Of a DNA stretch of 64,000 nt, positions 50,066 through 60,830 are shown piece after piece. Position numbers and translations under genes: made by a program. Under the pieces are notes generated by a model. It was not told the DNA's origin and searched no databases. It saw only the letters and a program-made list of their open reading frames with translations. Source of the stretch: Glossina fuscipes (taxonomy: Eukaryota > Arthropoda > Insecta > Diptera > Glossinidae); contig NW_023998465.1 in NCBI RefSeq assembly GCF_014805625.2, positions 969,538 through 1,033,537 on the forward strand. Direction: 5' to 3'. How positions within the stretch are numbered: the first letter of the stretch is position 1; every line of letters starts with the position of its first letter.

Positions 50066-52745
50066 CTAAAGAAACGGTGAGGACAGCAGAAGCAACCTAT
50101 TTTCATAAGGAGGAAGAGAGGCAATCAGATCCCAACCCAAATTTCTAAGGGCAAACAGAAAATATTGCTTTTGAACAGATTCAATTGAATCTACATAGCA
50201 CCTATATGAAGGAGACCACACAACTGAGGCATACTCGAGTATGGATGTAACCAAACACATGTACAGCCTTTTCGTAATGTAGGGATCATCAAACTCTTTA
50301 CACCACCTTTTTATAAAACCAAGCGCTGGCCTAGCTTTGCTTATCGAGAGCTCAATATGCAAGTTGAAACGTAACCTATGGTCAAATAGAACGCCTAAAT
50401 CTGTGATCGAATCGACGTCCTCCAACTTATGCGAATCTATGAAATACTGAGTAATGAATGAGTTTCTTCTTACATTTACTCAGATTTAGTTTCAGAAGAT
50501 TCACAGAGCACCATGCAACCAAATTATCCAAGTCATCTTGAAGCTGTTGTGATTGGGATTCAACAGAGAAGGAGGAAAACAGTTTCACATCATCCGCATA
50601 CATTAAGATCTGGCTTGAATTAACCACCGATGGGAGATCGTTAATGTATAAACTAAATAAAATGGGACCTAAGTGACTTCCTTGAGGTACGCCAGACATA
50701 AGGGGGTATTCATCCGAGCTAATGGAGTTAAACAAAACTCTGAAGGATCTATTGTGCAGATAAGAGCTTATCCATTTCACTAAGTAGGGTGGGAAACCCG
50801 AGGCTTGGAGTTTAAAGATAAGTAGTCTATGGTTAACCATATCAAACGCTTTGCTTAAATCAGTGTAAATAACATCTGTGCGAGAGCCACTAGAAAAAGC
50901 CTTGAAAACATGACAGGTAAACTCTAACAAGTTAGTGACTGTAGATCGCCCTTTCCAAAAGCCGTGCTGGTGCGGAGAATTATACGAATTAATGGCAAAG
51001 GCCAAATGCTGAGTCACAATACGCTCAAAAAACTTGAGCAAGACACTCAACTTGGCTATGCCTCTGTAGTTCTCAACAAATTGTCTACTTCCACTCTTGT
51101 GGATAGGAACAAGGAAACTACTCTTCCAACACGAAGGGAAAACACCTAAATTTAAGGACAGATTAAAAATCCTTGAGATCACACCACATAACTCGACAGC
51201 GCAAGATTTAAGTACACATGATCGAATTCTATCACGTCCTGGAGCACAACAATATTTTAGATAACTCAACCCTTTAAAAACGTCATCTTCCGAAATTACC
51301 AAGTTAGGAATTGAGACAAAGTTAGTTATAGGATATGGGTAGTTTGCTGATAAATCGAAATTAGCAATCGAAAATTTTCGTCGGAAATACTCAGCAAATA
51401 GATTTGAGATTTCAAAATCATCCGAGGAATCAGAGCCATTAAAAGAAACATGAGAGGGATATGTGGAAATTTTTCTTTTAGAGTGAACAAATTTAAAAAA
51501 GTATTTAGGATTAGCAAACAGAGAGGATTTAATGAACGGAAGTTATCTGCAGTAATAATGGTGGTTGAGGGAGTTAAATCTATGCCTCGCCACCCAGTAA
51601 GCGAAATAGTCGAGCGCAGACCCACTTTTCGAATATTTTTTGAATAGCAAGTTTTTTCTATTCTTGTAATATTTAATTGTCTTATTAAACCAGGGGGGAC
51701 ATCTGCGTCGAGGTCGGCACTGCTTAATCGGAGCAGATGCAGCAATAGCTAGATTTAATGTATTGTAGAACGATAACAATAAGCTTTCAATACTTCCGGT
51801 TGAAAAATCAAGCCTCATATGTTAAAGACGATGTTTTAGCAATACAATATTGATTTTATGAAAATCATAACATTTATTTAAACAAGTTTGATTTGGCACA
51901 TTAAGGCATTTCAACAAACCATCATTAATATGATGAAAGGAAATGCATATTGATGGATGATAAGGATCCTCAGGTAAACAAAAAGGTGGACAACGATTTA
52001 CGTTAATCTCAGGGAAGTTTTCAAAGCCGAGATCAAGCAGTCTACCATTACAATTGGGGGTACGATTATATTGAACCAAATTAAGATCAAACAATTCATT
52101 AAAGCACTCAACAGCCCTATCAGACGTTGAAGTGGGAATCAAACAGCCAGAATTATCAGTGTTACACCAAGTGACTTGAGGCAAATTGAAGTCACCCAAT
52201 GCAACGACCAAATCGGTGGGTCTAAACCGCTTGGCCACTTCACAAATGAGGGCAGCGTGTTTCCTGTAAATGGAGATATCAGAATTTGGGGGAATATAGG
52301 AGCAGGTTATAAATAGATGTTTATCAGGCATATTCGCACGAATAGCGATAAATTCAACGTCAGGAGAAGTGGGAAATTCAATTAAAATGGACGGGACTGA
52401 CGCAGATATGGCAATTAATACACCACCACCAATGCGATTTACTCCATCATTTCTAAACACTTGGAAAGAATTATGAAAATGTTCCGACGAATGTAGATAG
52501 GGTTTTAGCCAAGTTTTAGTAAAGGCCAAACAGAAAAATTCCGTGGTCACTGAATTTAGAAAAGTGGAACGAATTTTCGAATTTAGGCCCATAACATTTT
52601 GATAAATGAGAGATAGTGGGGCCTGAAGAAACATTAAGTTTTTTGAAGGCGACAAGACTATTGCTTTGGTATTACGGAGACGATCTTGAGGGATAAATTC
52701 TTTAATAAAGGATCCTACTGGCCACAGTGGCTTGTTTACCATCAT
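50066..52745 (-). pseudogene. LINE copy C ORF2 (APE endonuclease plus reverse transcriptase)
   Basis: Endonuclease: LSLIYQNVMGLNSKIRS, GGGVLIAISAS, CSYIPPNSDIS and GDFNLPQVTW (about 52207-52178); ETWL reads KTWL. RT: NYRGIAKLSVLLKFFERIV, YTDLSKAFDMVNH (catalytic Asp), SGVPQGSHLGPILFSLYIND and YADD at 50600-50589. After that come LGFIKRWCKEFDDPY and LEYASVVWSPSY. No RNase H was seen. Frameshifts fall near 51820, 51550-51745, 51310 and 50426. It is close to the original protein and the best template for classifying the family. Confidence 0.85.
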
Positions 52746-52804
52746 ATCATTGTTTTCAGTCGGAACTAGTATTTTAAAAGAGGATATTGCCCTAGATTGA
52801 GAAG

Positions 52805-53701
52805 GAGCTGTTTTGAAATGCTAACGCGCTTTAAGTTGGCTGATGACTTTCGCCGCCAGATAGTTTTTTATCTTATCCACCGATGTTTCAGGTGCCAGTC
52901 TTGACACAAATACTGCTTTTCTGGGAGGAACTGCCGTCAAGCAAATATCATTAGTAGGAACAGGAGGGTTCACGGTTGGGCAGTTTAGAGTTGCGGAGAA
53001 TATAGATGGGGTTATCGCCCTTGCACCAGCAGCTTGTGCGACCTGCCCAGTCTGGTGACCAGCGTTCACATTCGAACAGCCAGGGAGAGAGGATGATTTA
53101 TTTTTCTCTTTATTATTTTTAGGCGATGGCGCTTGATTAGAATGAGTGGCGGCCCTGGGCGGAGATACCCTTGCCACTTCAGCGTAGCTTAAAATGGAAG
53201 GACTTGCCGGCTTGTTTGTAACTATTTTGTTACCAACCGATCAACAATGCCGGAAACATTAACGTTCATTTTAGAGTTAGAGGGAGCGGTAACTTGTACG
53301 AACCAATCAGCTTCAGACGAACTCAGAGGTGACGTCCCACACGCTACGCTACGAGTAGTTATTTTTCTGGCTTGGGTAGAAGATGAGTGCTCAATAAAAC
53401 GGCACTCATCAAACCTAGACTTAATTAGCTCAAACTTCTCCCACAATGAGCCGAGATTTCTAGTCAATTCCGAGAAACCATTTCGCGTCTCCGTGAAAAG
53501 TTTGTAAAAATCAACGTCCTGCTGCCTACAGTCAGGACATGACCATCTTAAGCCTTTGGAAGGGTCAGCGACTGCGTCAGCAACACGGCCAAGAATATCG
53601 GCACACTTTGCATGACCAAAGCGCTCGCAGAGCCAACAAAAAACGAATCTATCCGATTCTGGGTCTGTTTTTGCGCGACATGGTGTATATAAGCACTCCA
53701 T
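52805..53701 (-). pseudogene. LINE copy C ORF1 (PHD-like finger)
   Basis: It reads MECLYTPCRAKTD, CWLCERFGHAKC and WSCPDCRQQDV: a complete C4HC3-like set (CxxxxC, CxxC, HxxC, CxxC). A Ser/Pro-rich linker follows, then ITPSIFSATLNCP and AVFVSRLAPETSVDKIKNYL. A one-base shift near 53215 (after DRLVTK) separates the two halves. In related LINEs the PHD-bearing ORF1 is thought to act in the retrotransposition RNP. Confidence 0.75.
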
Positions 53702-54165
53702 GTCAAGTCAACGAAAAGAAAGAAGTGAATTATTAGGATAAAAAAGAAAAAAATTGAAAAGAATCCACTACCCTAAATTTATCTACAAATTTAAGAAATT
53801 TAATAAAACTTCTCCGTTCCGTTGTCACTGTAACAAGAGAGCAAAAGAACAAAAGAAAGCAAAACCAAAGTGGAAGCACTAAAAAAAGAGAGAATACAAA
53901 TCAGAAAAATTTTCTCTTAAATTTTGTCTTAAATTACACGTAAGATCTACACTACTGGAGCAACGGTAAACAAGCCAAGAGAAGTGCTATTCACACCAAA
54001 GGAAGAAAATAAAACAATAAAAAAAAAACTCAAAAGAAAAAACTAGAAAAGACTCGAAAGAGATTTACTATTGCGATCACAAGTACTAATCGCAAAAACC
54101 AAAATGAAAATCACAAAAATTTTAATGTAATTTCTGTAATTCTTACACGTTACACGTTCAAACCT

Positions 54166-56173
54166 TGTCACGGTCTTAGCCCCTTTCGGCCGGTAGAGCA
54201 TACAAATATATATATATATTTTTTTCTTCTTTTTTTTTTTTGACCTGGGGTTTGGCTCTCGGAGCCTCCTGACAAAGGAAAAATAAAAAAAAAACAAACT
54301 AAAAGAACGTAAAGGTCCGGTCGGCTGTCTGCTGTCCGTCTGTCACCAGTGAGTCAGTCGGCCATCGTCTAGCGTCGGCCCTACATAGCCACCATATGCA
54401 CGCCCCTACGTCTCAGCCACAGCGGTGGCAGCTCGCGCTTAGCCACTCATTGGGAACAACAAAATTACAAGGGAATAAATAGCTAAAGGGACTTACAGTA
54501 CGATCCTCTCTTGATGTAGTGCTGCCTCTTTCGGCGGCTCCCGTCCACGGCAAGGAAGCAGGGCGTTCTTCTTACCTCGTCGGCACAATCACGACACGGC
54601 TGGGGTGTAGGTGCACGTGGGTGCGCGGGATTCCTAGGCTAACGAAACTGGCAAATTAATCCTCCTTCTCTTACCGCATCTTGACTGAAGTAAACACAAA
54701 ATGATGAAACTTTCCTTTTGACATTTAATGTTCACTGGTGAACTTTTATTTCAGTCGGAATTTCTTAGGGCAATCAACATCGTTTTACAATCGTAGAATT
54801 TCTGCACAAATAATTGAGTTAGATGACAAAGTCTTTTTCGTGTTGGCTAAATGGCAGTAACCAACTCACAATATGCATATAAATATTTTTCTTATCATTT
54901 ATTTATATTGTTTTTTTTTTGTTCCAAAAGCAAGCATATAAAAAGAAATTCCTTTTTTCCTCTTTTTTTTCTTGTTTTTCTTTTTTTTTCTTTATGTTAT
55001 ACAGGGTTGGTAGGTTATATATCCTTTTACACAGTTTAGCCACCAATATGTTTCTATGAACGTCAATGATACTTAAAAATAATATATTCATACACGAATG
55101 CGATGCGCTTTGATTGGTACGTTCAACCGGCACACTCAACTCTTTACCTCGTTTTCCTTGCACAATTGTTCCTGCTTCTCTTGTTTTTCACTCTATTGAT
55201 TGACTTTATAGGGATTTCCATAACTTGATGGAGGAATATAGAAACGGAGTTTCACTAATATACAGATTGATAACCAATTTGATCGGTCCAATGTTACTCA
55301 AAGTTTTTCCTCCCATAAGAAAAAAAATTATTAATCTTTGTATAAAATTCATATGTGTTCCGAACAAAAATTTCTTAGAAAGTTACTTTGAGAATATACA
55401 ACATTTTCGTACTTCGTTTTCGTTTTGTGACTCTCTGTACGGAAGCCCTGATATTTTATATCGTTTTTTTTTTTTTTTTTTTTTTTTATTTAGCACGTAC
55501 ACTATATACACGACGTTTTCATGTAAGTTAGCTCGTTTAAGCTACTTTTGCATATTCCGTCCTTCACAAACTAAAGGGCTTCGAAATTAAAATGGGTTAA
55601 ACAATAAAACTGTTTAGCAATCGATGTAAGAAATTATTTTTGCTTTTGTCGCGTGGTTTGTAGCAACATTTTTATTGATTCGATTAATAGTTCGTAAGCT
55701 TATCGTTGACGTCTTCCCTTCAACTTCTCAAACTCAACTGACTGCTATCTTGAAATTAAAAAGCAGACAGACTTCTCCTTCTCACTCAATTTCCCTCTTC
55801 TTCTTCCTGTTGCTCTCTCTATAACGGCTTGCCGCTACTCTCACAAGAGCAAGCATAGATCCCGCAAAATCATACGATTTTGCCTATGCTTGCAAGAGCA
55901 AAAGGAAAAAAAAGGAGTACCGCAAAATCATACGATTCTGCCTGTACTTGCAAAAGCAAGCAAAGGTACCGCAAAATCATACGATTTTGCCTGTACTTGT
56001 AAGTAAGGAGATCAGAAAAGAACAAAATAAACACATATACCGCAAGATCATGCGATTTATTAGCGGTACCACAAAATCGCATGATTTTGTCTAACGGCAT
56101 GCCGTTATTCCGCCGCTTGCGGTTGATACAGACCGACAGACACCCTACCCGAGGTTTGTTCGCGGTCGTTACA
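54166..56173. mobile_element. Solo LTR, 2008 bp, 4-bp target duplication ACCT
   Basis: It starts TGTCACGGTCTTAG and ends GGTCGTTACA. ACCT lies at 54162-54165 and 56174-56177. It is homologous and in the same orientation as the LTR at 29928-32023, sharing GGGGTTTGGCTCTC, the GGCTTGCCGCTACTCTCACA segment, the hairpin array and the CGGTTGATACAGACCGACAG end. Because each copy has its own duplication, they are two separate insertions and not the two ends of one element. A long T-run (55467-55488) and small frames inside carry no recognisable protein. Confidence 0.85.
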
Positions 56174-56177
56174 ACCT

Positions 56178-57102
56178 TTTATACTTTTACATAAACCCAG
56201 TTTTAAACGCGTATTAAACGAAAACAAAAAAATTTTAACAATAAAACTAACAAAAGCGTACGATCTCGCGCGCGTCAGTTGCCAGACTGACTGGAAGCAT
56301 TAAAACGACGGTAAGTAACGTTTCTTGACGTTCTAATAGAGCTTGTGTAGAGAGAACCAAAAAACAAAAAGAACGTAACGAAGCATTACATAATATAAAC
56401 GTACTTTCAATTAATCCTAAATACACGCTGCCGATGACGAAGAGAGAAAACACCACGAGATGTGAAAAAACCAGATTCGTAAGACAAATATGAATGCTAC
56501 GCAAATGCGCGACCACTTTTTCTATTGCTCTAATTTCCAAATGTAAAACATGAACCTTGCCTGTCCCCCGAACATTTCCTAAGAAATACATCACACACAG
56601 CTTGCAATTATAAATTGAAGCGAATTGTATGGGCTGTGAATTCAAAATTCTTACTCTCCTAAAATCGAAATACAATTATTTTTGCCAGGCGTTGCTTTCA
56701 ATAAAACGGTTTTTTTTTCTTTTTTAATATAAACGTTCCGCGCTGAAGATAGTCTGCTTCTAGAGATAAGGAAAGCACGGTTTTTTTAAAGCTTTTTTTT
56801 TTAAATTAAAGTTTAGTACTGCTTTGGAATGCGAAAAAAAAACAAGAAGAAAACTTCAAACAGCGAGAAATTTAGATAAATGCAAAAGAGGTGCAAAATT
56901 TACATCCCTTTCGCTATTAGTTACTATTATTGGTTTATATAAACGTTTATCTAAAACTTGTATAAATTTCTATGAGTATGCGCTTAAACGTTCACAACTT
57001 ATTTGAAAATTAAAGCAACAACTTACACACATGAATACTTAACATGTAGAGCTGCTAGTGTGCCTGCATGTATGTGAGTATATGTTTCCAATTATTTACC
57101 AG
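56178..57102. other. Intron or LINE leader sequence, unresolved
   Basis: It lies between the second LTR and the next CFAP44 exon. Near 56276-56312 GACTGGAAGCATTAAAACGACG precedes GTAAGT, a good donor, and partly resembles GAAGCAATTAAAACGC next to the other side of the LINE (49423). This may be the rest of the interrupted exon or a diverged target duplication. The exon acceptor is ATTTACCAG ending at 57102. Confidence 0.35.
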
Positions 57103-59660
57103 CGAGGACAAGTTTGTTGCTCCAGAAGAGAAGAGTGACGAAGTGCATGAACTGCCTGAGGAAACTTTTTTCTTCGGTCGTGATCCGAATACAATATTGC
57201 TCCGCTTCAGCGGAAAAATGGTGCGTCTTTTACTTAGATATCGTTCACGCTGTATGAGGTACAACGTCTGCATAATTGGGAAAAAACGGGAAAAAGAAAA
57301 CCGGATCCCAATAAATATCATCCAGACGATGATCGCAAGATTGATGAGGCACAAAGAACACTGGGTGATTACAAATTCGAAACAGGCGCACAATACGAAC
57401 CGCAATCGTTTGAAACTTTGGCCTACAAATATCATGAGGTTTTAATGCTACGCGAACGGCTTCACGCAATCCTTTCCAATTTTAATAAAAGAGTCTTCGA
57501 ACTGCGGGATACTAAAAAGACCACTTATGACTTCATTGAAGAAAAACGTTGGCGATTAAAGACCATTCATGAAACTTTACCGGAGGCAGACCGAAAACAC
57601 TTAATGGAAATAAATCCAATAAATACGGACGAAGAATATCCAGAGATCAATTTACTAGAGAAATAGAAATCAACTATATATTATACCTTGAGAAGAAAAT
57701 TGAAAATCCACTTCTGAGGCGATCAATAAACCAAATTATAAAGTTTAAAAATAAAGAAGATGAAATTCTGGAATTGGATCACATGCCTATCTACGGGCTG
57801 GAAGACATTACGTCTTTTTCGAAGCATTCTCATATTATAGAGGATATCAAGCAATTACCTAGTCCACCAGACCTGGCCTTTTATTTAAGCAATGAAGGAG
57901 AGCCTTCGCTCTGGTTAGTAGAAAAGCGCTATCGCTGGCTGATAAGTTTATTAAACGAATAAGACGATATTCTAAGCGTTGTAAATCAAAGCGTTCAAAC
58001 ATTTGATAATCTTTTGAAGAAATTGAATGATCGACTCCAAGTAAAATATGGGATTGATTTCATGACTAGTTAGCTAACAGCTACGAATCAAGAGCTATAT
58101 ATAATGAGAGACAGTGAACAGATAGAAAATCGATTATTAAGTAATGCCGAATACGCTTTGACAAATTGACAAATTGCGTAAAACCTGCGATCATACTAAT
58201 GACCAAATCGCCGTAATTCAAACAAAATTTATGACTAACACTAAGGGTCATAGGTTTCTCGACTTTTTGCGTCGTAGTTTTCGCAAAAAATGGCATCCAC
58301 CTAAGCCACCGAAAAATGAAGATGGTAAACTATATAGAATTTAAGCGTAAATTGTTCTGGAAGTGTAATATACCCTCGTTTTTCCTTGTTCTATATGCTT
58401 CTTTAGAATCGTCCGAGTCGAGCTCGGAGGTTGAATCCTCCAAGGAAGGGGAACAAGACACCAAAAGTATTGACTCCACCGATGCGACGGCTTTACATAT
58501 GGATGGAAGATATTGTGCACCCGGGCTGGAGAGGTCCACGCGCAGATAGACACGAATTGGAAAAAAATTTAACTGATGCCCTCAAGCAGATAGATTCCAA
58601 ACGTGACAAAGTTAAGGAAGCTCAAAAGAACGTAAAATATCATACGCATGTTTATAATAAAGAGAAGGAAACGTTGCTGGAGTTCAGGGTAAGTGCGTTA
58701 TTTCGCAACATTAATTCGCATAGAAAAGAATATAAGTGCGAATGCAAAAATGCAAAATGAAGAGACAGTAGCGTACAATAATACTGTTCCAGAAGTGAAT
58801 CAATATTGAAATATATGTATTATTCACGTTCTGCTTGCCTCAATAAATTAAAAAATTAAAATCCAGTGTAACCTATAAAAACTTCTGTTAGCGAAAACGT
58901 CAATAAGAGCTTAACACACCTTATGTGTCCATCTTTTTCCAAGAGGCTTATGGATTTAAAGGGGCGCGTAGGAACACTTAAAAATGAACAAATAGAAGCA
59001 AAACGTTTGCACCGCATATATATCGTAAATTTAAGACGTATGAATACGGATATTTCATTTATGCGATTAGAAATTATCCGATTGGAGAGTATAATCAAAG
59101 AAGAAATGATGAAAAAATTTGGATTGATCCTAAATTTGGATGAACTCGAAGAAGAAGTCCTTACAAAATATGTTTTCGAACTGGAGACAACCGCAGAGGA
59201 GGATATACGTGCAATTGAGCAAGAAATGGTAAGGTAAGTTGCTATTTTTAATGCAAAGAAATAAAAGAACCGTACGTTCTGACAAAGTCCATGATTCGTA
59301 TATGGGATAATGATAAATAAAAGGATACATGCAGTTACTGTACTCCTCATTCCGGGTATAAGAATGTAAATATTTTTGCACTTTACCGGAAGAGTTGGCT
59401 TTAGCGCAAAAAGAACTTAAAAAAGAAACGCGAGCAAATTGTGAAAAGGTCAACAAGCTGTCGGTGTTGACTGAGGAGAAAAATTGTCTTGAAAGAATTA
59501 TAATGCTGCAGCGAAAATACTAGAGGAAATGGTTGCAACCGTCTAACCTCAGTTGGAATCGAGAGAAAAGCTTATTGCCATTGATAAAGAAAGAACAAAA
59601 GGAACTTATAACAGTATTAATCAGTTAACACAATTGCTTCTTAAAAGTAATATATAATGT
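57103..59660 (+). pseudogene. CFAP44 gene, 3' coiled-coil part, broken
   Basis: This is the C-terminal half of CFAP44: DKFVAPEEKSDEVHELPEE, then HPDDDRKIDEAQRTLGDYK (57320-57375; family PDDV..I.EAQ..MG.YK). After that come VHPGWRGPRADRHELEKNLT (58514-58575) and MKKFGLILNLDELEEEVL (59110-59160; family MMxKFGxxVDLEAL), then a final helical stretch. Introns fit at 58325-58406 and 58689-58943. Disablements: frame change near 57245; another near 57645; TAA at 57960; TAG at 58071; an 8-base tandem duplication at 58159-58174; a shift near 58510; and a TAA at 59544. It cannot encode a full protein as read. Confidence 0.85.
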
Positions 59661-59688
59661 AACCGTTATTTCTTTATGAATAACGCAT

Positions 59689-59958
59689 TTGGTACGAGAA
59701 ATAGCTACTTTACGGGTTAAAGCTAAACCTTTGCAAATTCATGATGAAACAGAGGAAATGGCGGTGGAGAGGATAACAACGCCAAGCGATACGATTGGTC
59801 TGTGCCCAGAAATGTTTCGTCCTGAAACTTTCTTTGTACGTATGGTGGCTGATGGCTTCGCTATGGACCGATGCCAGAATATAGTGGAAAAGTTATTCGT
59901 GCACAGATTTGGAAAACCAGCTGCTCCAGACAATGTCCGGCGTTACGCTACAAAGTAA
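59689..59958 (+). pseudogene. Possible last CFAP44 exon or adjoining gene piece
   Basis: The open frame reads LVREIATLRVKAKPLQIHDE, then GLCPEMFRPETFFVRMVADG, and stops after NVRRYATK. It starts just after a TTTATGAATAACGCATTTG stretch with no clear acceptor. The position and strand suggest the end of CFAP44, whose C-terminus is poorly conserved, but I do not recognise the domain. In the next frame VTRYLGQRPTCFKASLLITL continues toward the following ORF, so the two may be one broken exon. Confidence 0.45.
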
Positions 59959-60013
59959 CTCGTTATTTAGGCCAGCGGCCTACTTGTTTTAAAGCGAGCT
60001 TACTGATAACATT

Positions 60014-60487
60014 ATGGAATGCATTGTGGAAAATATTCGAACACTGATCCCTAAAAAATGTATTGTACTTGTAACTCACAAAGACTTGAAAAAAATGTTT
60101 ACAGAAACCTTGAGTGTTTTCGATTATGAACGATGCAAACTTAACACTGATGATGTAATCTGCACAGTCTATGAGAACGCGAAGGAAACATTAAAAACAG
60201 CCACTGGAGTTCTAAACACGGCTCAATACGTCTTAGTTCACATTGTGAAAGAACTTATCGAAATTCTTCTTATTGTAGAATTGCAAGCAGAAAACACCGT
60301 TAATGCAATTGTGGATAATTTAGAAAAGCAGCCATACTTCGACGGGCGTTGCATAAACGTAGAAGACTTTGTCAACAAAGTGATCCAATTTGCTCAAGAA
60401 AATCTCTTGGACTCTCGACACCAATACGTGTTTTGGCGCAAAATGTACAAACCAAAAAAAGAAAAGCCCGTTGACGAATTGTTATGA
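60014..60487 (+). CDS. Unrecognised ORF, 157 residues, possibly a broken gene's end
   Basis: A clean open frame, MECIVENIRTLIPKKCIVLV to KEKPVDELL and stop, mostly predicted helical and without signal peptide or membrane segment. It includes NAIVDNLEKQPYFDGRCINV and QENLLDSRHQYVFWRKMYKP. The length and codon choice look coding. It follows the CFAP44 remnant on the same strand and may be its C-terminal extension with a lost frame, or an independent gene whose 5' exons are gone. No function can be assigned. Confidence 0.4.
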   Translation: MECIVENIRTLIPKKCIVLVTHKDLKKMFTETLSVFDYERCKLNTDDVICTVYENAKETLKTATGVLNTAQYVLVHIVKELIEILLIVELQAENTVNAIVDNLEKQPYFDGRCINVEDFVNKVIQFAQENLLDSRHQYVFWRKMYKPKKEKPVDELL

Positions 60488-60830
60488 AAATCGCATCAAA
60501 ACGAGTACATTATTATTAATTCTCTATTTAATAGTGAAAGCAGCTTGCAGTTATTGGAAATATCGTGGTATACTGCATGTTAAACCCAACTGTTGGAAGT
60601 AAGCTGCATGTAGCTGATGTTTTGCGACGTTTCTACACCTTCTATAATGGACAAGCACCATTTATCGGTTTTTACGCTTGGCTAAAACCGATAGTATTAA
60701 TGTTGTATCTTGATGCTATTTGTCACATTTTGGTAGTAAATGCTGATCATTACTAACACAAAATCTTATTCAATTAGATGGTACGGCATGGAAAGAACTA
60801 CACGATTAAACTAAGCATTTATGGTTAAAA
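60488..60830 (+). pseudogene. CYP6-type cytochrome P450, N-terminal fragment
   Basis: It reads a hydrophobic anchor LLLILYLIVKAACSYWKYRG and ILHVKPNCW (family YWKRRGIPH..P). After a frame change come KLHVADVLRRFYTFYNGQAP, FIGFYAWLKPIVLMLYLD, ICHILVVNADHY and a last piece LIQLDGTAWKELHD (family LF.LDG..WR.LR). This is the first quarter of an insect CYP6 membrane P450, used in detoxification. The catalytic heme Cys region is absent, the DRGVYYNEKDDPL segment is missing, and stops follow. It starts within or right beside the preceding ORF's stop (60487). Confidence 0.75.

Larger units (their letters stand above)
49453..54165 (-). mobile_element. LINE copy C, minus strand, best preserved
   Basis: The (TAAA)n tail (49457-49472 on the plus strand as ATTTATTTATTT) abuts CFAP44 coding sequence (THVADFLH). 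ORF2 runs 52745-50066 and ORF1 53701-52821 in a few frames. The 5' end is uncertain: it reaches at least 53.7 kb, and the LINE leader may continue to 54165 or beyond the solo LTR to about 56.3 kb. No clean target duplication was found. Confidence 0.8.

Noticed and set aside
29928..56173. The two 2-kb LTRs as the paired ends of one giant retroelement
   Set aside because: Each has its own flanking 4-bp duplication (ACTG and ACCT), and the intervening DNA is LINE plus gene remnants, not gag/pol.
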